Counted from the stretch's first letter, positions 8,601 to 18,356 are shown. The stretch: DNA of 64,000 nucleotides from Flavobacteriales bacterium (GCA_016721005.1 JADKJM010000019.1:248001-312000), one strand, 5' to 3'. The notes: a model not told the origin generated them from the sequence alone. Program-made: numbers and translations.

Positions 8601-9281
8601 ATGAGCACTGGCAACGCCCTCGATGTGCTGAAGGTGAGCAAGGCCTTCCACGACCCCGTGACCGTGAAGGTGCTGAAGGAGGTGTCGCTGGAATTGAAGC
8701 GCGGCGAGTTCGTGAGCATCACCGGCAAGAGCGGCTGCGGCAAGAGCACCCTGCTCTACATCCTCAGCACCATGGACACGGACTACGAGGGCGAGCTGGT
8801 GATCGATGGCGAACGCACCAAGGGGGCGTCACATACGCGGCTGGCGGAGATCCGCAACGAGAAGATCGGCTTCGTGTTCCAGTTCCATTACCTGCTCACC
8901 GAGTTCAGCGTGCTGCACAACGTGATGCTGCCCGGCCTGAAGCTGGCCCGGAAGAGCAAGGCCGAAGTGGAACACCGCGCCATGGAGTTGCTGCGTGAGC
9001 TGGAGATCGGTGATCAAGCGCTGAAGATGGCCAACCAGATCAGCGGCGGGCAGAAGCAACGGGTCGCCATCGCACGTGCGCTCATCAACGACCCGCTCAT
9101 CATCATGGGCGACGAGCCCACCGGCAACCTGGACAAGCGGAACTCGGAGATCGTCTTCGGGATCTTCCAGCGCATCGCTTCGGAGCACAAGCGCAGCCTG
9201 CTCGTCGTGACGCATGACAACGACTTCGCTGCGCGCACCGACCGCAACATCGTGATGGACGACGGGCGGGTGGTGGGCTGA
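8601..9281 (+). CDS. ABC transporter ATP-binding protein (LolD/MacB-type)
   Basis: 226 residues from ATG 8601. All ABC motifs are intact: Walker A GKSGCGKST, Q loop FVFQFHYLL, signature ISGGQKQRVAIARAL, Walker B LIIMGDEPTGNLD and switch His in VVTHD. The GEPTGNLD-like region and small size are typical of LolD/MacB/FtsE ATPases. It is the third gene of the adaptor-permease-ATPase set. The open frame extends upstream to 8268 but overlaps the permease and the palindromic repeat, so the ATG just after the repeat is the start. Confidence 0.92.
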   Translation: MSTGNALDVLKVSKAFHDPVTVKVLKEVSLELKRGEFVSITGKSGCGKSTLLYILSTMDTDYEGELVIDGERTKGASHTRLAEIRNEKIGFVFQFHYLLTEFSVLHNVMLPGLKLARKSKAEVEHRAMELLRELEIGDQALKMANQISGGQKQRVAIARALINDPLIIMGDEPTGNLDKRNSEIVFGIFQRIASEHKRSLLVVTHDNDFAARTDRNIVMDDGRVVG

Positions 9282-9376
9282 TCTTTAGCGACCTTGGTCG
9301 CCGGATCAGCCACATCCCGTACTTGGTCAATTGATCTCCACATTTCCACATTCGCTCAATTCCTCTGCATCCTCCC

Positions 9377-10360
9377 ATGCGCTACCGTCGCCTCGGCACC
9401 TCCGGCCTTCAAGTAAGCGAGCTCTCGCTCGGCTCCTGGCTCACCTTCGGCAAGCAGATCGGCGATCCCATCGCGGAGAAGCTGATGAAGACCGCGTACG
9501 ATGGCGGCATCAATTTCTTCGACAATGCGGAGATCTATTCGCGCGGCGATAGTGAACGCGTGATGGGGAAGATCCTGAAGAAGATGAAATGGCCACGTGA
9601 TACGTGGACGGTGAGCAGCAAGGTCTTCTTCGGCGCGGGCGGCAAGCTGCCCACGCAGGTCGGGCTGCACCGCAAGCATGTCGTGGAGGGCTGCAACGAT
9701 GCGCTGAATCGCTTGCAGGTGGAATACCTCGATCTCTTCTTCTGCCACCGGCCGGACAAGAACACACCGATCGAAGAGACCGTGTGGACCATGCACCAGC
9801 TGATCATGAGCGGCAAGATCCTCTACTGGGGCACCAGCGAATGGAGCGCGCAGGAGATCATGGAAGCGCACATGGTCGCGAAGCAGCACCACCTCATCGG
9901 TCCGGTGATGGAGCAGCCGCAGTACAACATGTTCCACCGCGCCAAAGTGGAGGTGGAGTTCGATCAGCTGTACAAGACCGTAGGCTTGGGCACGACGATC
10001 TGGAGCCCGCTCGCCAGCGGCATCCTCAGTGGCAAGCACACACTCGATGGGAACAAGAGCAGTCGCCTGCGCATGGCCGGACTGGATTGGCTGCGCGAAC
10101 GCGAGCTCACCGCCGAGCGCCTCAAGAAAGTGGAGAAGCTGAAAGGGATCGCCGCGAAGCTGGACCTGAGCATGCCGGTGCTCGCGCTGGCGTGGTGCCT
10201 GAAGAACCCGCACGTGAGCACCGTGATACTCGGTGCCAGCAAAGTGGAGCAGCTCAAGGAGAACCTCACCGCCGTGGATGCGCAGGACCAGCTCACGCCG
10301 GAGGTGATGGGGCGCATTGAGAAGGTGTTGGACAACGAGCCGGTGCGGCCGCAGTTCTGA
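9377..10360 (+). CDS. Aldo/keto reductase (Kv-beta-like subfamily)
   Basis: 327 residues forming one aldo/keto reductase barrel. Catalytic residues are visible: Asp and Tyr in FFDNAEIYSRG, Lys in TVSSKVFFG, His in DLFFCHRPD. The C-terminal NADPH-binding segment has STVILGASKVEQLKENL. Overall it resembles the voltage-gated K+ channel beta subunit/YghZ group, which reduces aldehydes and ketones with NADPH. It appears to be a single-gene unit, 95 bp after the ABC ATPase. Confidence 0.92.
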   Translation: MRYRRLGTSGLQVSELSLGSWLTFGKQIGDPIAEKLMKTAYDGGINFFDNAEIYSRGDSERVMGKILKKMKWPRDTWTVSSKVFFGAGGKLPTQVGLHRKHVVEGCNDALNRLQVEYLDLFFCHRPDKNTPIEETVWTMHQLIMSGKILYWGTSEWSAQEIMEAHMVAKQHHLIGPVMEQPQYNMFHRAKVEVEFDQLYKTVGLGTTIWSPLASGILSGKHTLDGNKSSRLRMAGLDWLRERELTAERLKKVEKLKGIAAKLDLSMPVLALAWCLKNPHVSTVILGASKVEQLKENLTAVDAQDQLTPEVMGRIEKVLDNEPVRPQF

Positions 10361-10471
10361 TCAGTTCTCCATTCCGGAAGGATCCGGGGTTCTTGGTTTT
10401 TCCGCGTCCGAACCTTCGAACCATGATCGGTTCGGATACCTTGGGTCGACATTCCCAAAACCTCCTTCATC

Positions 10472-11263
10472 ATGCCCTACAACAGCCAAAGCATCCTCTT
10501 CGCACAAGGCGCGATGAAACGTGCCCGCATCTATGACGGCCCGCTCGACGGTGTGGTCAATGATGCGATGGTGACCGCGTTGACAAAGATCACGGAGATC
10601 AAGAAGTCGTGGCCCGCTGCGCGGAAGGTGGTGGCCTACCTGCAAAAGAGTGCGGGGTTGAAGGGTGATGACATCGATGGCCTGTGGGGCGATCAAACAG
10701 AGCAGGCGTACAACGCGATGGTGCAGCGCCGCCTCTTCGGAGAGCCCGAGCCGGTCTGGCGTCCGGAGAGTCGCGTGGAAGTGAACCCGAACAACTGGCC
10801 GACGCAACGCACCGATGCGGGACTCAACGCCTACTACGGCGCCGTGGGCACCAACCAGAAGAAACTGGTTCCGCCGTACGAGCACTTCCTATCGTGGGAT
10901 CCGGGCAAGCGCGTGAGCAGCGTGTCCTGCAACACGAAAGTGTATGACAGCCTCGGCCGCGTGCTTGCGGACGTACTTGCGACCTATGGTGCCGCGGAGA
11001 TCAAGCGCCTACGCTTGGATCAATTCGGCGGCAGCCTGAACGTGCGCAAGATGCGCGGCGGCGATCGTTACTCCATGCACAGTTGGGGCATCGCATTGGA
11101 CTACGACCCGATGAACAACCAACTGAAATGGGGTGCCGACAAAGCCGCTTTCGCTCGCCCGGAATACGCTCCGTGGTGGGAGTGCTGGGAGAAGGAAGGT
11201 TGGCTGAGCCTCGGCCGCACGCGCAACTTCGATTGGATGCACGTGCAAGCCGCGAAGCTGTGA
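10472..11263 (+). CDS. M15-family peptidase (VanY/endolysin-like) with N-terminal helical domain
   Basis: 263 residues, no signal peptide. The N-terminal 90 residues are helical, and LKGDDIDGLWGDQTEQAYNA resembles a peptidoglycan-binding module. The C-terminal half has the M15 zinc site: SMHSWGIALDYDP (HxxGxAxD pattern) and FDWMHVQ, the second His. M15 enzymes cleave D-Ala-containing cell-wall peptides. The absence of a signal peptide and the compact layout recall phage endolysins, so this may be a domesticated phage lysin; no other phage gene is nearby. It is convergent with the RND pump gene. Confidence 0.82.
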   Translation: MPYNSQSILFAQGAMKRARIYDGPLDGVVNDAMVTALTKITEIKKSWPAARKVVAYLQKSAGLKGDDIDGLWGDQTEQAYNAMVQRRLFGEPEPVWRPESRVEVNPNNWPTQRTDAGLNAYYGAVGTNQKKLVPPYEHFLSWDPGKRVSSVSCNTKVYDSLGRVLADVLATYGAAEIKRLRLDQFGGSLNVRKMRGGDRYSMHSWGIALDYDPMNNQLKWGADKAAFARPEYAPWWECWEKEGWLSLGRTRNFDWMHVQAAKL

Positions 11264-11267
11264 TCCG

Positions 11268-14200
11268 TTACATGATCTCCGGTCCACCCTGCGGTGGTGC
11301 CTGACCCGCAGCTTCGAACCCATTCACGTCCACCGGCAGCGCATTGTGCTTCCACTGTCTGCGGTGCTTGATCTTCTGGATGATCAGCAGCATCACCGGC
11401 ACCATGATCAGGGTGAGGAAGGTGGCGAAGAGCAGGCCGTAGATCACCGCCCAGCTGAGCGGGCCCCAGAAGATCACGTTGTCACCGCCCATGTGGATGT
11501 GCGGGTTGAGCTCGGTGAAGAGTGTGAGGAAGTTGAAGTTGAGGCCGATGGCCAGCGGCAACAGGCCCAGCACGGCGGTAAAGGCCGTGAGCAGCACGGG
11601 GCGCAAGCGCGTCTTGCCGGCGGTCACCAAGGCCTCGCGGCTTTCGGCGATGGGGATGATGCGGTCCTCCGGCAGGCCCAGCTTGCGCGAACTGCGCAGG
11701 AAGAGCAGCCGTGCGAAATCCATGAGCACGATGGCGTTGTTCACCACCACGCCGATCAGCGAGATGATGCCCAGCATCGTCATCAGCACGATGAAATCCA
11801 TGCGGAACACCACCAGCCCGAGGAAGACGCCGATGGTGCTGAAGAGCACGGTGCTCATCACCACCACGGGATAGCTGATGCTGTTGAACTGTGCCACGAT
11901 GATGAGGAACACCACGAAGATGGCCACTAAGAAGGCCATCATCAGGAAGCCCATGTCCTTGGCCTGGTCCTCTTGCTCCCCGGTGAACTTCAGCGTGTAG
12001 TCCTTGCCAACGGAAAAGCCGCTGCCGAGCTGGTCCTTGATCTGTTGCACCACTTCGTTCCCGTTGTAGCCGCTGATGATGTTGGAGCTGACGGTCACCA
12101 CGCGGTCCAGGTCCTTGCGCTTGATGGCGCTGAAGGTGCTGGTGCGCTCGGCGTGCGCCACCGCGCTGATCGGCACTTGGCGGATCCGGCCGTTCAGCAT
12201 ATCGCGGAAGGTCACCTTCATGTCCAATAGCTGCTGCGCGTCGTAGCGGTACTCATCGTTCAGGCGGATGTTGATCTCGTGGTCGTCGTCATCGCCTTCC
12301 ACGCGGTAGTTGCTCACCTCCTTGCCGAAGAGCGCGGTGCGAATGGCGTCGGCGATGGCGTACGTGCTCACGTTGAGGCGGCGGGCTTTTTCCCGGTCGA
12401 TGATGATGGGCATCTCCGGCTTGGCGCGATCGATGTCGATGCGCAGCGCCTCGATGCCGGGCACGTTGCGCGACTCGATGTAACGCTGAACACGTTCAGC
12501 TTCCGCCAACAGCCCTTCGATCTCCTTGCCCTTGATCTCGATATTGATGGGCTTGCCCACGGGCGGACCGGCGGCGTTCTTGGCCACGGTGACCACCACG
12601 CCAGGCGGGGCCTTCACATGTTCCTGTAAGTCCTTCAGCACATCGCTGGTGAACTGTCCGTGACGATCGGCGAACTTCACGAAGCTCACGGCGATGCGGC
12701 CTTTGTACGGCGTAGCACCGATCTGCATGCCGCCGGCACCAGGATCGCTGGTGCCCTCGCCCACCTGCGAGATCACGGAGTTCACTAGGTAGTTGGTGCT
12801 GTCCGCGGTGATCGAGCCATCAGGCATTTTGGTTCCCGCCGGGACCTTGTACCCGGGTACATCGATCACCTCCATCACCTGCCTCTCCACGATACGCGTG
12901 ATGGAATCGGTCTTGAGGATGTCCGTGCCGATCGGCGCCTCGATGAACACATTGATGAACTGCGGTTCGTTCTCCGGGAAGAAGAGCGTCTTGGGCGGGA
13001 ACACCACCAACAGCGCGATCACTAGCACCAGCATGCCAAAGGTGCCGAAGAGGAAAGTGCGCGGGTGATGGCGGTCCAGCGCATAGCGAAGGAACTTCTC
13101 GTAGCGGGCCTCCAAGCGCGGCAGCCAACTATTCTGGAACCAGTCGGTAGCGGGCACGAACCACTTGGCGTTCACCACACCGAGGAAGCCGAAGACGATG
13201 GCGAGCAGGCCGATGCCGAACACCGTGTCGCTCTTGGTGGACATGCCGATCACAACGATCAACGTGCCCACGGCGGCGAGGATCCCAGCGAGCTTCCACA
13301 CGCGTTTCATGGGCGTCTTGTCCTCTTCCACTTTCATGAACTTCGAGGCGAGCGCGGGGTTCACCACCAAGGCCACGAAGAGCGAGGAGCCGAGGGCGAT
13401 CATGAAGGTGATGGGCAGGAACTTCATGAAGGAGCCCATCATGCCCGGCCAGAAGAGCAGCGGCACGAAGACCATCACCGTGGCGGTGGTGGCGGCGATG
13501 ATCGGCATGGTCACTTCGCCGACGGCCAGTTTCGTGGCGCGTAGCGGCGGTTCGCCGTTGGTCATGTGGCGGTAGATGTTCTCCACGATCACGATGCCGT
13601 CGTCCACCAAGCGACCCAGCGCGAGGATCAGCGCGAAGAGCACCATGATGTTGAGCGTGACGCCGAACGCATTGAGCAGGGTGAAGGAGATGAACATGCT
13701 CATCGGGATCGCCAGCCCGACGAACATCGCGTTGCGCAGGCCGAGGAAGAGCATCAGTGTGCCGATCACCAACAGCACGCCGAGGATGATGTGGTTCATC
13801 AGCTCGTCCACGCTGGTGCGCGTGTTGTCGCTCTGGTCGCCGGTGACGGAGATGCGGAGGTCGGCGGGCAGCACGCGCCCGCGGTCCTCCTTCAGGATCT
13901 GCTGGATGCCGTCGCTGGCGGTGAGGAGGTTCTGTCCCGCGCGCTTGATGATGTCGAGCATCACCACGGGCTTGCCGTATTCGCGGGCGAAGCTGTCGGG
14001 TTCCTTGTAGGCATAATCCACCGTGGCGATGTCGCCGAGGCGCACTTCCTTCTGGTCGATGTTCTTCACGACGATGTCGCGGATCTGCGCCATGTCCGTG
14101 AACTCGCCGATCACCCGCACCGCGCGGCGCTGGCCGTCAATGAGCAATTCACCGCCGCTCATGGTGAGGTTCTCCGTCTGGATGGCCTGCGCGATGTCGT

Positions 14201-14858
14201 TGAAGTTGAGCTGGAGCGCCTCCAGTTTATAGAGGTCCAGACTGATGCGCACCTCGCGCTCGGGCACGCCGCGGATGTTCACCTTGTTGATCTCCGGCAG
14301 CGATTCGATGCGGTCCTTCAGGTGCTGCGCATAGGAGTGGAGCTGCTCCATCGGGTAGTCGCCGCTGAGGTTGATGTTCATCACCGGCATCAGCTCGCTG
14401 AAGTTGAGCTCGATCACGTTCGGCTCCGACGGCAGGTCGGTGGGGAAGTTCTTGTCGCCGCGCGCCTTGTCCACGGCGTCCTTCACCTTGCGCAGGGCCT
14501 GGTCCGGCGAGATGTTGTAGTTGAACTTCACATCGATCGCGCTGAAGTTGGGCACGGTGGTGCTCTTGATCTCGTCCACCCCGCTGATGGTGTTGATCTC
14601 TTTCTCCAACGGCTTGGTGATGAGCTTTTCGATGTCCACCACGGAGCTGCTGTTGTACGGCGTGGAGACGAAGATCTCCGGCGTCACCACCTCGGGGAAG
14701 CTCTCCTTGGGCATCACCCGGTAGGAGTAGATCCCCATGAGGAAGATCAGCACCGTGAGCACGATCACCGTGGTGCGGTTCTGCACCGCCCACGTGGTGA
14801 TGGCGAACTCCCGCTCCGGGCCGTGGAGGTCTTTTTCGACGTCTTCGTTATGATTCAT
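11268..14858 (-). CDS. RND-family efflux transporter permease (AcrB/HAE1-like)
   Basis: 1196 residues. It has the N-terminal membrane helix (TVIVLTVLIFLMGIYSYRV), two large periplasmic loops and two six-helix bundles. The essential Asp in helix 4 is visible in ALILALGRLVDDGIVIVENIY. The second half repeats the pattern with GVVVNNAIVLMDFAR. It pumps substrates using the proton gradient, together with the adaptor and TolC-like channel encoded upstream in the same direction. It is slightly longer than AcrB (about 1050 residues), partly from an extra segment between the two halves (around residues 520-600). Confidence 0.94.
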   Translation of the reverse strand: MNHNEDVEKDLHGPEREFAITTWAVQNRTTVIVLTVLIFLMGIYSYRVMPKESFPEVVTPEIFVSTPYNSSSVVDIEKLITKPLEKEINTISGVDEIKSTTVPNFSAIDVKFNYNISPDQALRKVKDAVDKARGDKNFPTDLPSEPNVIELNFSELMPVMNINLSGDYPMEQLHSYAQHLKDRIESLPEINKVNIRGVPEREVRISLDLYKLEALQLNFNDIAQAIQTENLTMSGGELLIDGQRRAVRVIGEFTDMAQIRDIVVKNIDQKEVRLGDIATVDYAYKEPDSFAREYGKPVVMLDIIKRAGQNLLTASDGIQQILKEDRGRVLPADLRISVTGDQSDNTRTSVDELMNHIILGVLLVIGTLMLFLGLRNAMFVGLAIPMSMFISFTLLNAFGVTLNIMVLFALILALGRLVDDGIVIVENIYRHMTNGEPPLRATKLAVGEVTMPIIAATTATVMVFVPLLFWPGMMGSFMKFLPITFMIALGSSLFVALVVNPALASKFMKVEEDKTPMKRVWKLAGILAAVGTLIVVIGMSTKSDTVFGIGLLAIVFGFLGVVNAKWFVPATDWFQNSWLPRLEARYEKFLRYALDRHHPRTFLFGTFGMLVLVIALLVVFPPKTLFFPENEPQFINVFIEAPIGTDILKTDSITRIVERQVMEVIDVPGYKVPAGTKMPDGSITADSTNYLVNSVISQVGEGTSDPGAGGMQIGATPYKGRIAVSFVKFADRHGQFTSDVLKDLQEHVKAPPGVVVTVAKNAAGPPVGKPINIEIKGKEIEGLLAEAERVQRYIESRNVPGIEALRIDIDRAKPEMPIIIDREKARRLNVSTYAIADAIRTALFGKEVSNYRVEGDDDDHEINIRLNDEYRYDAQQLLDMKVTFRDMLNGRIRQVPISAVAHAERTSTFSAIKRKDLDRVVTVSSNIISGYNGNEVVQQIKDQLGSGFSVGKDYTLKFTGEQEDQAKDMGFLMMAFLVAIFVVFLIIVAQFNSISYPVVVMSTVLFSTIGVFLGLVVFRMDFIVLMTMLGIISLIGVVVNNAIVLMDFARLLFLRSSRKLGLPEDRIIPIAESREALVTAGKTRLRPVLLTAFTAVLGLLPLAIGLNFNFLTLFTELNPHIHMGGDNVIFWGPLSWAVIYGLLFATFLTLIMVPVMLLIIQKIKHRRQWKHNALPVDVNGFEAAGQAPPQGGPEIM

Positions 14859-14873
14859 TATCTCGTTGTTATT

Positions 14874-15050
14874 AGACGCGGAGGCGCTGAGGCGCAGAGA
14901 AGGGTGAAGTCGGGAGTCTTTGAGGCAGGAGTCATGAGTCCGATCGTCCTATCACAATTCACCAAATAAATTTCTCCGTGTCTTTGCGCCTCTGCGTCCT
15001 TCCCTTCAATTGCATTTCTCTGCGCCTCCGCGTCTCTGCGTCCTTACTCC
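14874..15050. repeat. Palindromic intergenic repeats, gcagag/ctctgcg family, copy 3 (compound)
   Basis: Between the RND and adaptor genes. The left part has gacgcggaggcgctgaggcg followed by cagagaagg. The right part has two opposing copies with ctccgtgtctttgcgcctct and ctctgcgcctccgcgtctct. The arms can pair as a long hairpin. It interrupts the efflux operon without containing a gene. Confidence 0.75.
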
Positions 15051-15055
15051 AAATC

Positions 15056-16228
15056 TCACTTTTCATCCACGCGCACCGTCTGCCCGTCGCTCACGTTCTT
15101 GGCGCCGTCGATCACCACCAGGTCACCGTCCTTCAACTGTCCCGGTGTCCTGGCAGCCACTTGCATGCGCCCTTGGTATTCGCTCACGCGGTCCACGAAG
15201 ACCTTGTGCGCCACGCGTTCATCGGCCTTCACGTTGCTTCCTTGCGGCGCTGGGCCGAGCACGAAGAGGTAGCTGTTTCCGCTCACATCGTCCAGCACGG
15301 CGGGACCGGGCACCACCATGGCGCTGTCGGTGTGGAGGTCCTGGATACTAAGGTCGCCCAGCAGGTTGGGGCGCATGTACTTCTCGCCTTGGGGCGCGCG
15401 CAAGGTGACCAGGAAAGTGCGGTTGCTCGGATCGATATAGTCGCTCACGTGCGTGAGGGGCGCGGTGAAGCCTTCGTTGATGCTGGGGAAGACCACCGTC
15501 GTCGGCGCTCCCGCCTTCACTTTTTTCAGGTAGGCCTCGCTTACGTCCGCCTGTAGCTGGATGCCGGTGAGGTTCACCACGCGCGCCACGGGCGATTGCG
15601 GTGCGGCCATGTCCCCCACACGGGCCATCACCTCGTCCACCACGCCATCAAATGGCGCGGTGACATTGGAGAGGCGCTGCTGTTCCTTCAATGTGGCCAG
15701 TCCTGCTTCGGCCTGTTCCTTCTGTGTCTTCGCCTGCAGGAATTGCATCTCGCTGCCGATGTGCTGGTCCCACAGTTTCTGCTGCTTTTCAAAAGTGGTG
15801 CGCGCGAGGTCCGCACCGGCCTGCGCTTGTGCGATCTGCTTCTCCACCATGTCGTTGTCCATCGTGGCGATCAAGTCCCCCTTGCGCACCTTGTCACCGG
15901 CCTTTACACGGATGCTGGCGACACGTCCTCCCGTCATGGAATAGAGTGTAGCGCTTTCGTCCGCCTTCACCACGCCATGCACATCGATGTAGTGCGTGAA
16001 GGGGCCCTGCTCCAATGCCTGCGCGGAGACCAAGGGCAGGCTGCGGTTGGCCGTGCTATCGTTCAGCGCCAGCCAGTCCTCCACCTTCTTGAGGTCCTTG
16101 CCCACCTTGTCGTACACGGTCTTCAGGGAGTCGCGCTCCGCGCGTTTCCCGGCCAACTCGCCGGTGTCCTTCGCTCCGCAGGAGGCAAGCACCGCCAGCA
16201 TCGGGATCAAGTAGATCGTCTTTTTCAT
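15056..16228 (-). CDS. RND efflux periplasmic adaptor lipoprotein (AcrA/HlyD-like)
   Basis: 390 residues from ATG 16228, with lipoprotein signal MKKTIYLIPMLAVLASC. A coiled-coil start (residues 25-60) is followed by a lipoyl half (GGRVASIRVKAGDKVRKGDLIATMD), a long helical hairpin (about 115-175), the second lipoyl half (APFDGVVDEVMARVGDMA) and beta-barrel and membrane-proximal domains. It connects the RND pump to the TolC-type channel. The open frame extends 25 codons further upstream, but the signal peptide fixes the start. Confidence 0.92.
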   Translation of the reverse strand: MKKTIYLIPMLAVLASCGAKDTGELAGKRAERDSLKTVYDKVGKDLKKVEDWLALNDSTANRSLPLVSAQALEQGPFTHYIDVHGVVKADESATLYSMTGGRVASIRVKAGDKVRKGDLIATMDNDMVEKQIAQAQAGADLARTTFEKQQKLWDQHIGSEMQFLQAKTQKEQAEAGLATLKEQQRLSNVTAPFDGVVDEVMARVGDMAAPQSPVARVVNLTGIQLQADVSEAYLKKVKAGAPTTVVFPSINEGFTAPLTHVSDYIDPSNRTFLVTLRAPQGEKYMRPNLLGDLSIQDLHTDSAMVVPGPAVLDDVSGNSYLFVLGPAPQGSNVKADERVAHKVFVDRVSEYQGRMQVAARTPGQLKDGDLVVIDGAKNVSDGQTVRVDEK

Positions 16229-16312
16229 CGTGGGTGTTGTCGTCGTTTCATGGCCGATCCGGAGGATCGACGGTACAGTTGCAATGAGCCGGTCAGCGGT
16301 CACCTGTTCGCG

Positions 16313-17641
16313 TCAGTACATATCCAATGCCTTGCGCAGGTCGGCGCGCGCGACCAGAAGTTCCACCAAGCGTTGCACATAGGCTTGTTGGGCCGTGAGG
16401 TAATGGCCTTGCTCCTGGGTGAGTTCGAAACTGGCCGCACTACCGATGGTGAACTTGGCGGTGGTGCGATCCAGGATGTTCTTCGCCAGGGCCATGGTGC
16501 GCTCCTCGGTGCGGAGGTTGTCGAAGGCCGTGCGCACCTGTGTGCGATCCTGCTCCGAAACGGCTTTTAGCCGCTGCTCCGTGGCGACCTTGTTCACCTC
16601 GGTCTGTTGCAGCGCGAGTTCCGCCTGCTTCACCTTGTGGTAACGGTTCCCACTGCTGAAGATGGGCACCGAGAGCTTGATCCCCCACAACGTGGTGGGA
16701 TAGAACGGGTACGCACCGCCCGGGTCGAAGTCCGGGCCGTTCCAAACCCGTTGATGCGAAAGGAAACCAGCCAGTGAAGGCATGGCCTTGGCTCGCTCGT
16801 TCATCCGGTTGAGGTCCTGCAGCAACAAAAGGTTATCGGCGTAGCGCACCTCCACGTGTCTTGCGGGATCGAAGGGCTGTTCGCTCAATGCGATCTCGTT
16901 CGCATCATTCAGGATCTTCGGCAGGTCATCGGTCAGTACGACCGGCGTACCCTGCGGAATACCGAGTGCAAGGGCCAGAAGCATGCGGGCCACATCGCCC
17001 TGTTGCCTGAAGCTGCGTTGCTGGCTCTTCGCCTGTTCCAACTGGATGGTGATGCGATCCACATCCGTGGCTTCCATGAAGCCCGCCTCCAGCATCGCGT
17101 TCACTTCGGCCAGGCTCTTCTCCAACAAGGGTATGCCTTCGCCCACGAGCCGCTGCCCCTCTTCCGCTGCAAGCACGCCGAAGTACGCCTTCGACGCCTG
17201 GTTGCGGGCGTCCGCCGCTGCCTTCTCCAGGTCGTACCGACTTTGTTCGGCCAGCGCGCGCGAGGCCTTGAGGCCCACCAGGTAACTGCCGTCGAAGATC
17301 AATTGGCTCAGGGTGACACCGGCGCTCGCGTTCCACGGCAGGCCGAATTGCGCGGCAATGAACTCGGGGCCTTGTCCGGGAGCGAAGAAATTCGGGATCA
17401 ACTGCGTGGGCACATCGATGAAGTTCTGCACCTGCGCTTCCCCATTGATCTGCGGCAGCCCGATGGCTGTGATCTCCTTCACCTTGTGGCGCGCCTTCTC
17501 CGCCTCCAGAACACTGACCTGCACGGCATAGCTCTGCTTGGCAGCCAGGTCCAACGCCTCGTGAAGGCTGAGGGTGATGGGGCCTTGGGCACTCAGCACG
17601 AGCGCTACCGACAGGCCGACCGTGGTCACGATACTTCTCAT
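16313..17641 (-). CDS. TolC-family outer membrane efflux protein
   Basis: 442 residues from ATG 17641, with signal peptide MRSIVTTVGLSVALVLSAQG. Two repeated helical/beta units follow, typical of TolC: LSLHEALDLAAKQSYAVQ at the start of the mature protein and a second repeat with AYVQRLVELLVARADLRKALD at the end. It forms the outer-membrane exit duct of the RND system. The start codon overlaps the stop of the TetR-type regulator (shared ATGA-like junction at 17638-17641), which indicates one operon. Confidence 0.92.
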   Translation of the reverse strand: MRSIVTTVGLSVALVLSAQGPITLSLHEALDLAAKQSYAVQVSVLEAEKARHKVKEITAIGLPQINGEAQVQNFIDVPTQLIPNFFAPGQGPEFIAAQFGLPWNASAGVTLSQLIFDGSYLVGLKASRALAEQSRYDLEKAAADARNQASKAYFGVLAAEEGQRLVGEGIPLLEKSLAEVNAMLEAGFMEATDVDRITIQLEQAKSQQRSFRQQGDVARMLLALALGIPQGTPVVLTDDLPKILNDANEIALSEQPFDPARHVEVRYADNLLLLQDLNRMNERAKAMPSLAGFLSHQRVWNGPDFDPGGAYPFYPTTLWGIKLSVPIFSSGNRYHKVKQAELALQQTEVNKVATEQRLKAVSEQDRTQVRTAFDNLRTEERTMALAKNILDRTTAKFTIGSAASFELTQEQGHYLTAQQAYVQRLVELLVARADLRKALDMY

Positions 17642-18309
17642 GCGTGTACGCGTTCTTTGGTCAACTTCTTCTCCAGGTAGTCCAGTCCTTTCTTGCTGGC
17701 GATGCCCCGCACATGGTAGCGGAACAACTCCCAGTGTACATCGTGCATGTTGAATTTGTCCGGCGGGAACAACTCCCCATCGAACACCATGTCGAACCGG
17801 GCGATGTAGATCGAGGCGATCATCGGGATGTTCAGGTCCTCGCGATAAAGTCCTTCGCGGATCCCGCGGGCCATGTTGTCCGTGATGCACTCGTGGATCT
17901 CCCGTTGCTTGTTCTCCACCATGTTCCGGAACGCTTCCGGGTGGTACTTCTCAAGGTCGAAGTGGACACTCGGGTGGATGCCTTGAAGCTGCCCGGCCAC
18001 GGTCGTTGTGATCGCATAGGATTCATCGATCGCGTTCTGGTCCTTCCCGGCGCGCACCGCATCGATGTCGCACTTGTAGCAGAAGCTCAGGTGCTTCAAT
18101 ACCCGATCCACCAAATCGTTCTTGTCGGTGACGTATTGGTAGAGCGTTTTCTTGGAGATCCCTTGGCGCGTGGCCACATCGTCCATGGTCACGCTCTTGA
18201 TCCCCAGCTTCCAGAAGATCTTGGCCGTTTCGTCCAGGATCCGGCGCCAGCGATCATCGGACAGCTCCAGACCAGGCGTATCCACAGCGGTGATCTTCTC
18301 GTCGGCCAT
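17638..18309 (-). CDS. TetR/AcrR-family transcriptional regulator of the efflux operon
   Basis: 223 residues. The N-terminal helix-turn-helix is clear: ILDETAKIFWKLGIKSVTMDD, then VATRQGISKKTLYQYVTDKNDL. The C-terminal ligand domain is all-alpha and variable (Cys-containing FCYKCDIDAVRAGKD segment). It is the first gene of a four-gene operon (tetR-tolC-adaptor-RND), so it most likely represses this operon and is released by a pump substrate. A TACGTTTG -7 box and a short inverted repeat lie just upstream. Confidence 0.92.
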   Translation of the reverse strand: MADEKITAVDTPGLELSDDRWRRILDETAKIFWKLGIKSVTMDDVATRQGISKKTLYQYVTDKNDLVDRVLKHLSFCYKCDIDAVRAGKDQNAIDESYAITTTVAGQLQGIHPSVHFDLEKYHPEAFRNMVENKQREIHECITDNMARGIREGLYREDLNIPMIASIYIARFDMVFDGELFPPDKFNMHDVHWELFRYHVRGIASKKGLDYLEKKLTKERVHA

Positions 18310-18320
18310 TATTCGGGCGG

Positions 18321-18328
18321 CAAACGTA
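18321..18328 (-). promoter_or_regulatory. Bacteroidota -7 element (TACGTTTG) of the efflux operon
   Basis: Read on the minus strand this is TACGTTTG, an exact TAnnTTTG match, about 12 bp before the regulator's ATG. The short leader suits Bacteroidota promoters. A clear -33 TTG at standard spacing is not seen, so support rests on the -7 box and its position. Confidence 0.5.
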
Positions 18329-18344
18329 AGACGAATAACACATT

Positions 18345-18356
18345 GGAAACATTTCC
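18345..18356. promoter_or_regulatory. Candidate TetR operator (ggaaacatttcc)
   Basis: A 5-bp inverted repeat (ggaaa/tttcc around a 2-bp centre) in the -25 to -40 region of the efflux promoter. TetR-family autoregulators bind such dyads over their own promoters. The dyad is short, so this is only a candidate. Confidence 0.3.

Noticed and set aside
10472..11263. Prophage remnant around the M15 peptidase
   Set aside because: The endolysin-like peptidase stands alone between ordinary genes; no structural, replication or integrase genes nearby.
13566..14969. 467-residue plus-strand frame opposite the RND gene
   Set aside because: Antisense to an intact AcrB-type gene; His/Asp/Val-rich composition is the usual shadow of a GC-rich gene.
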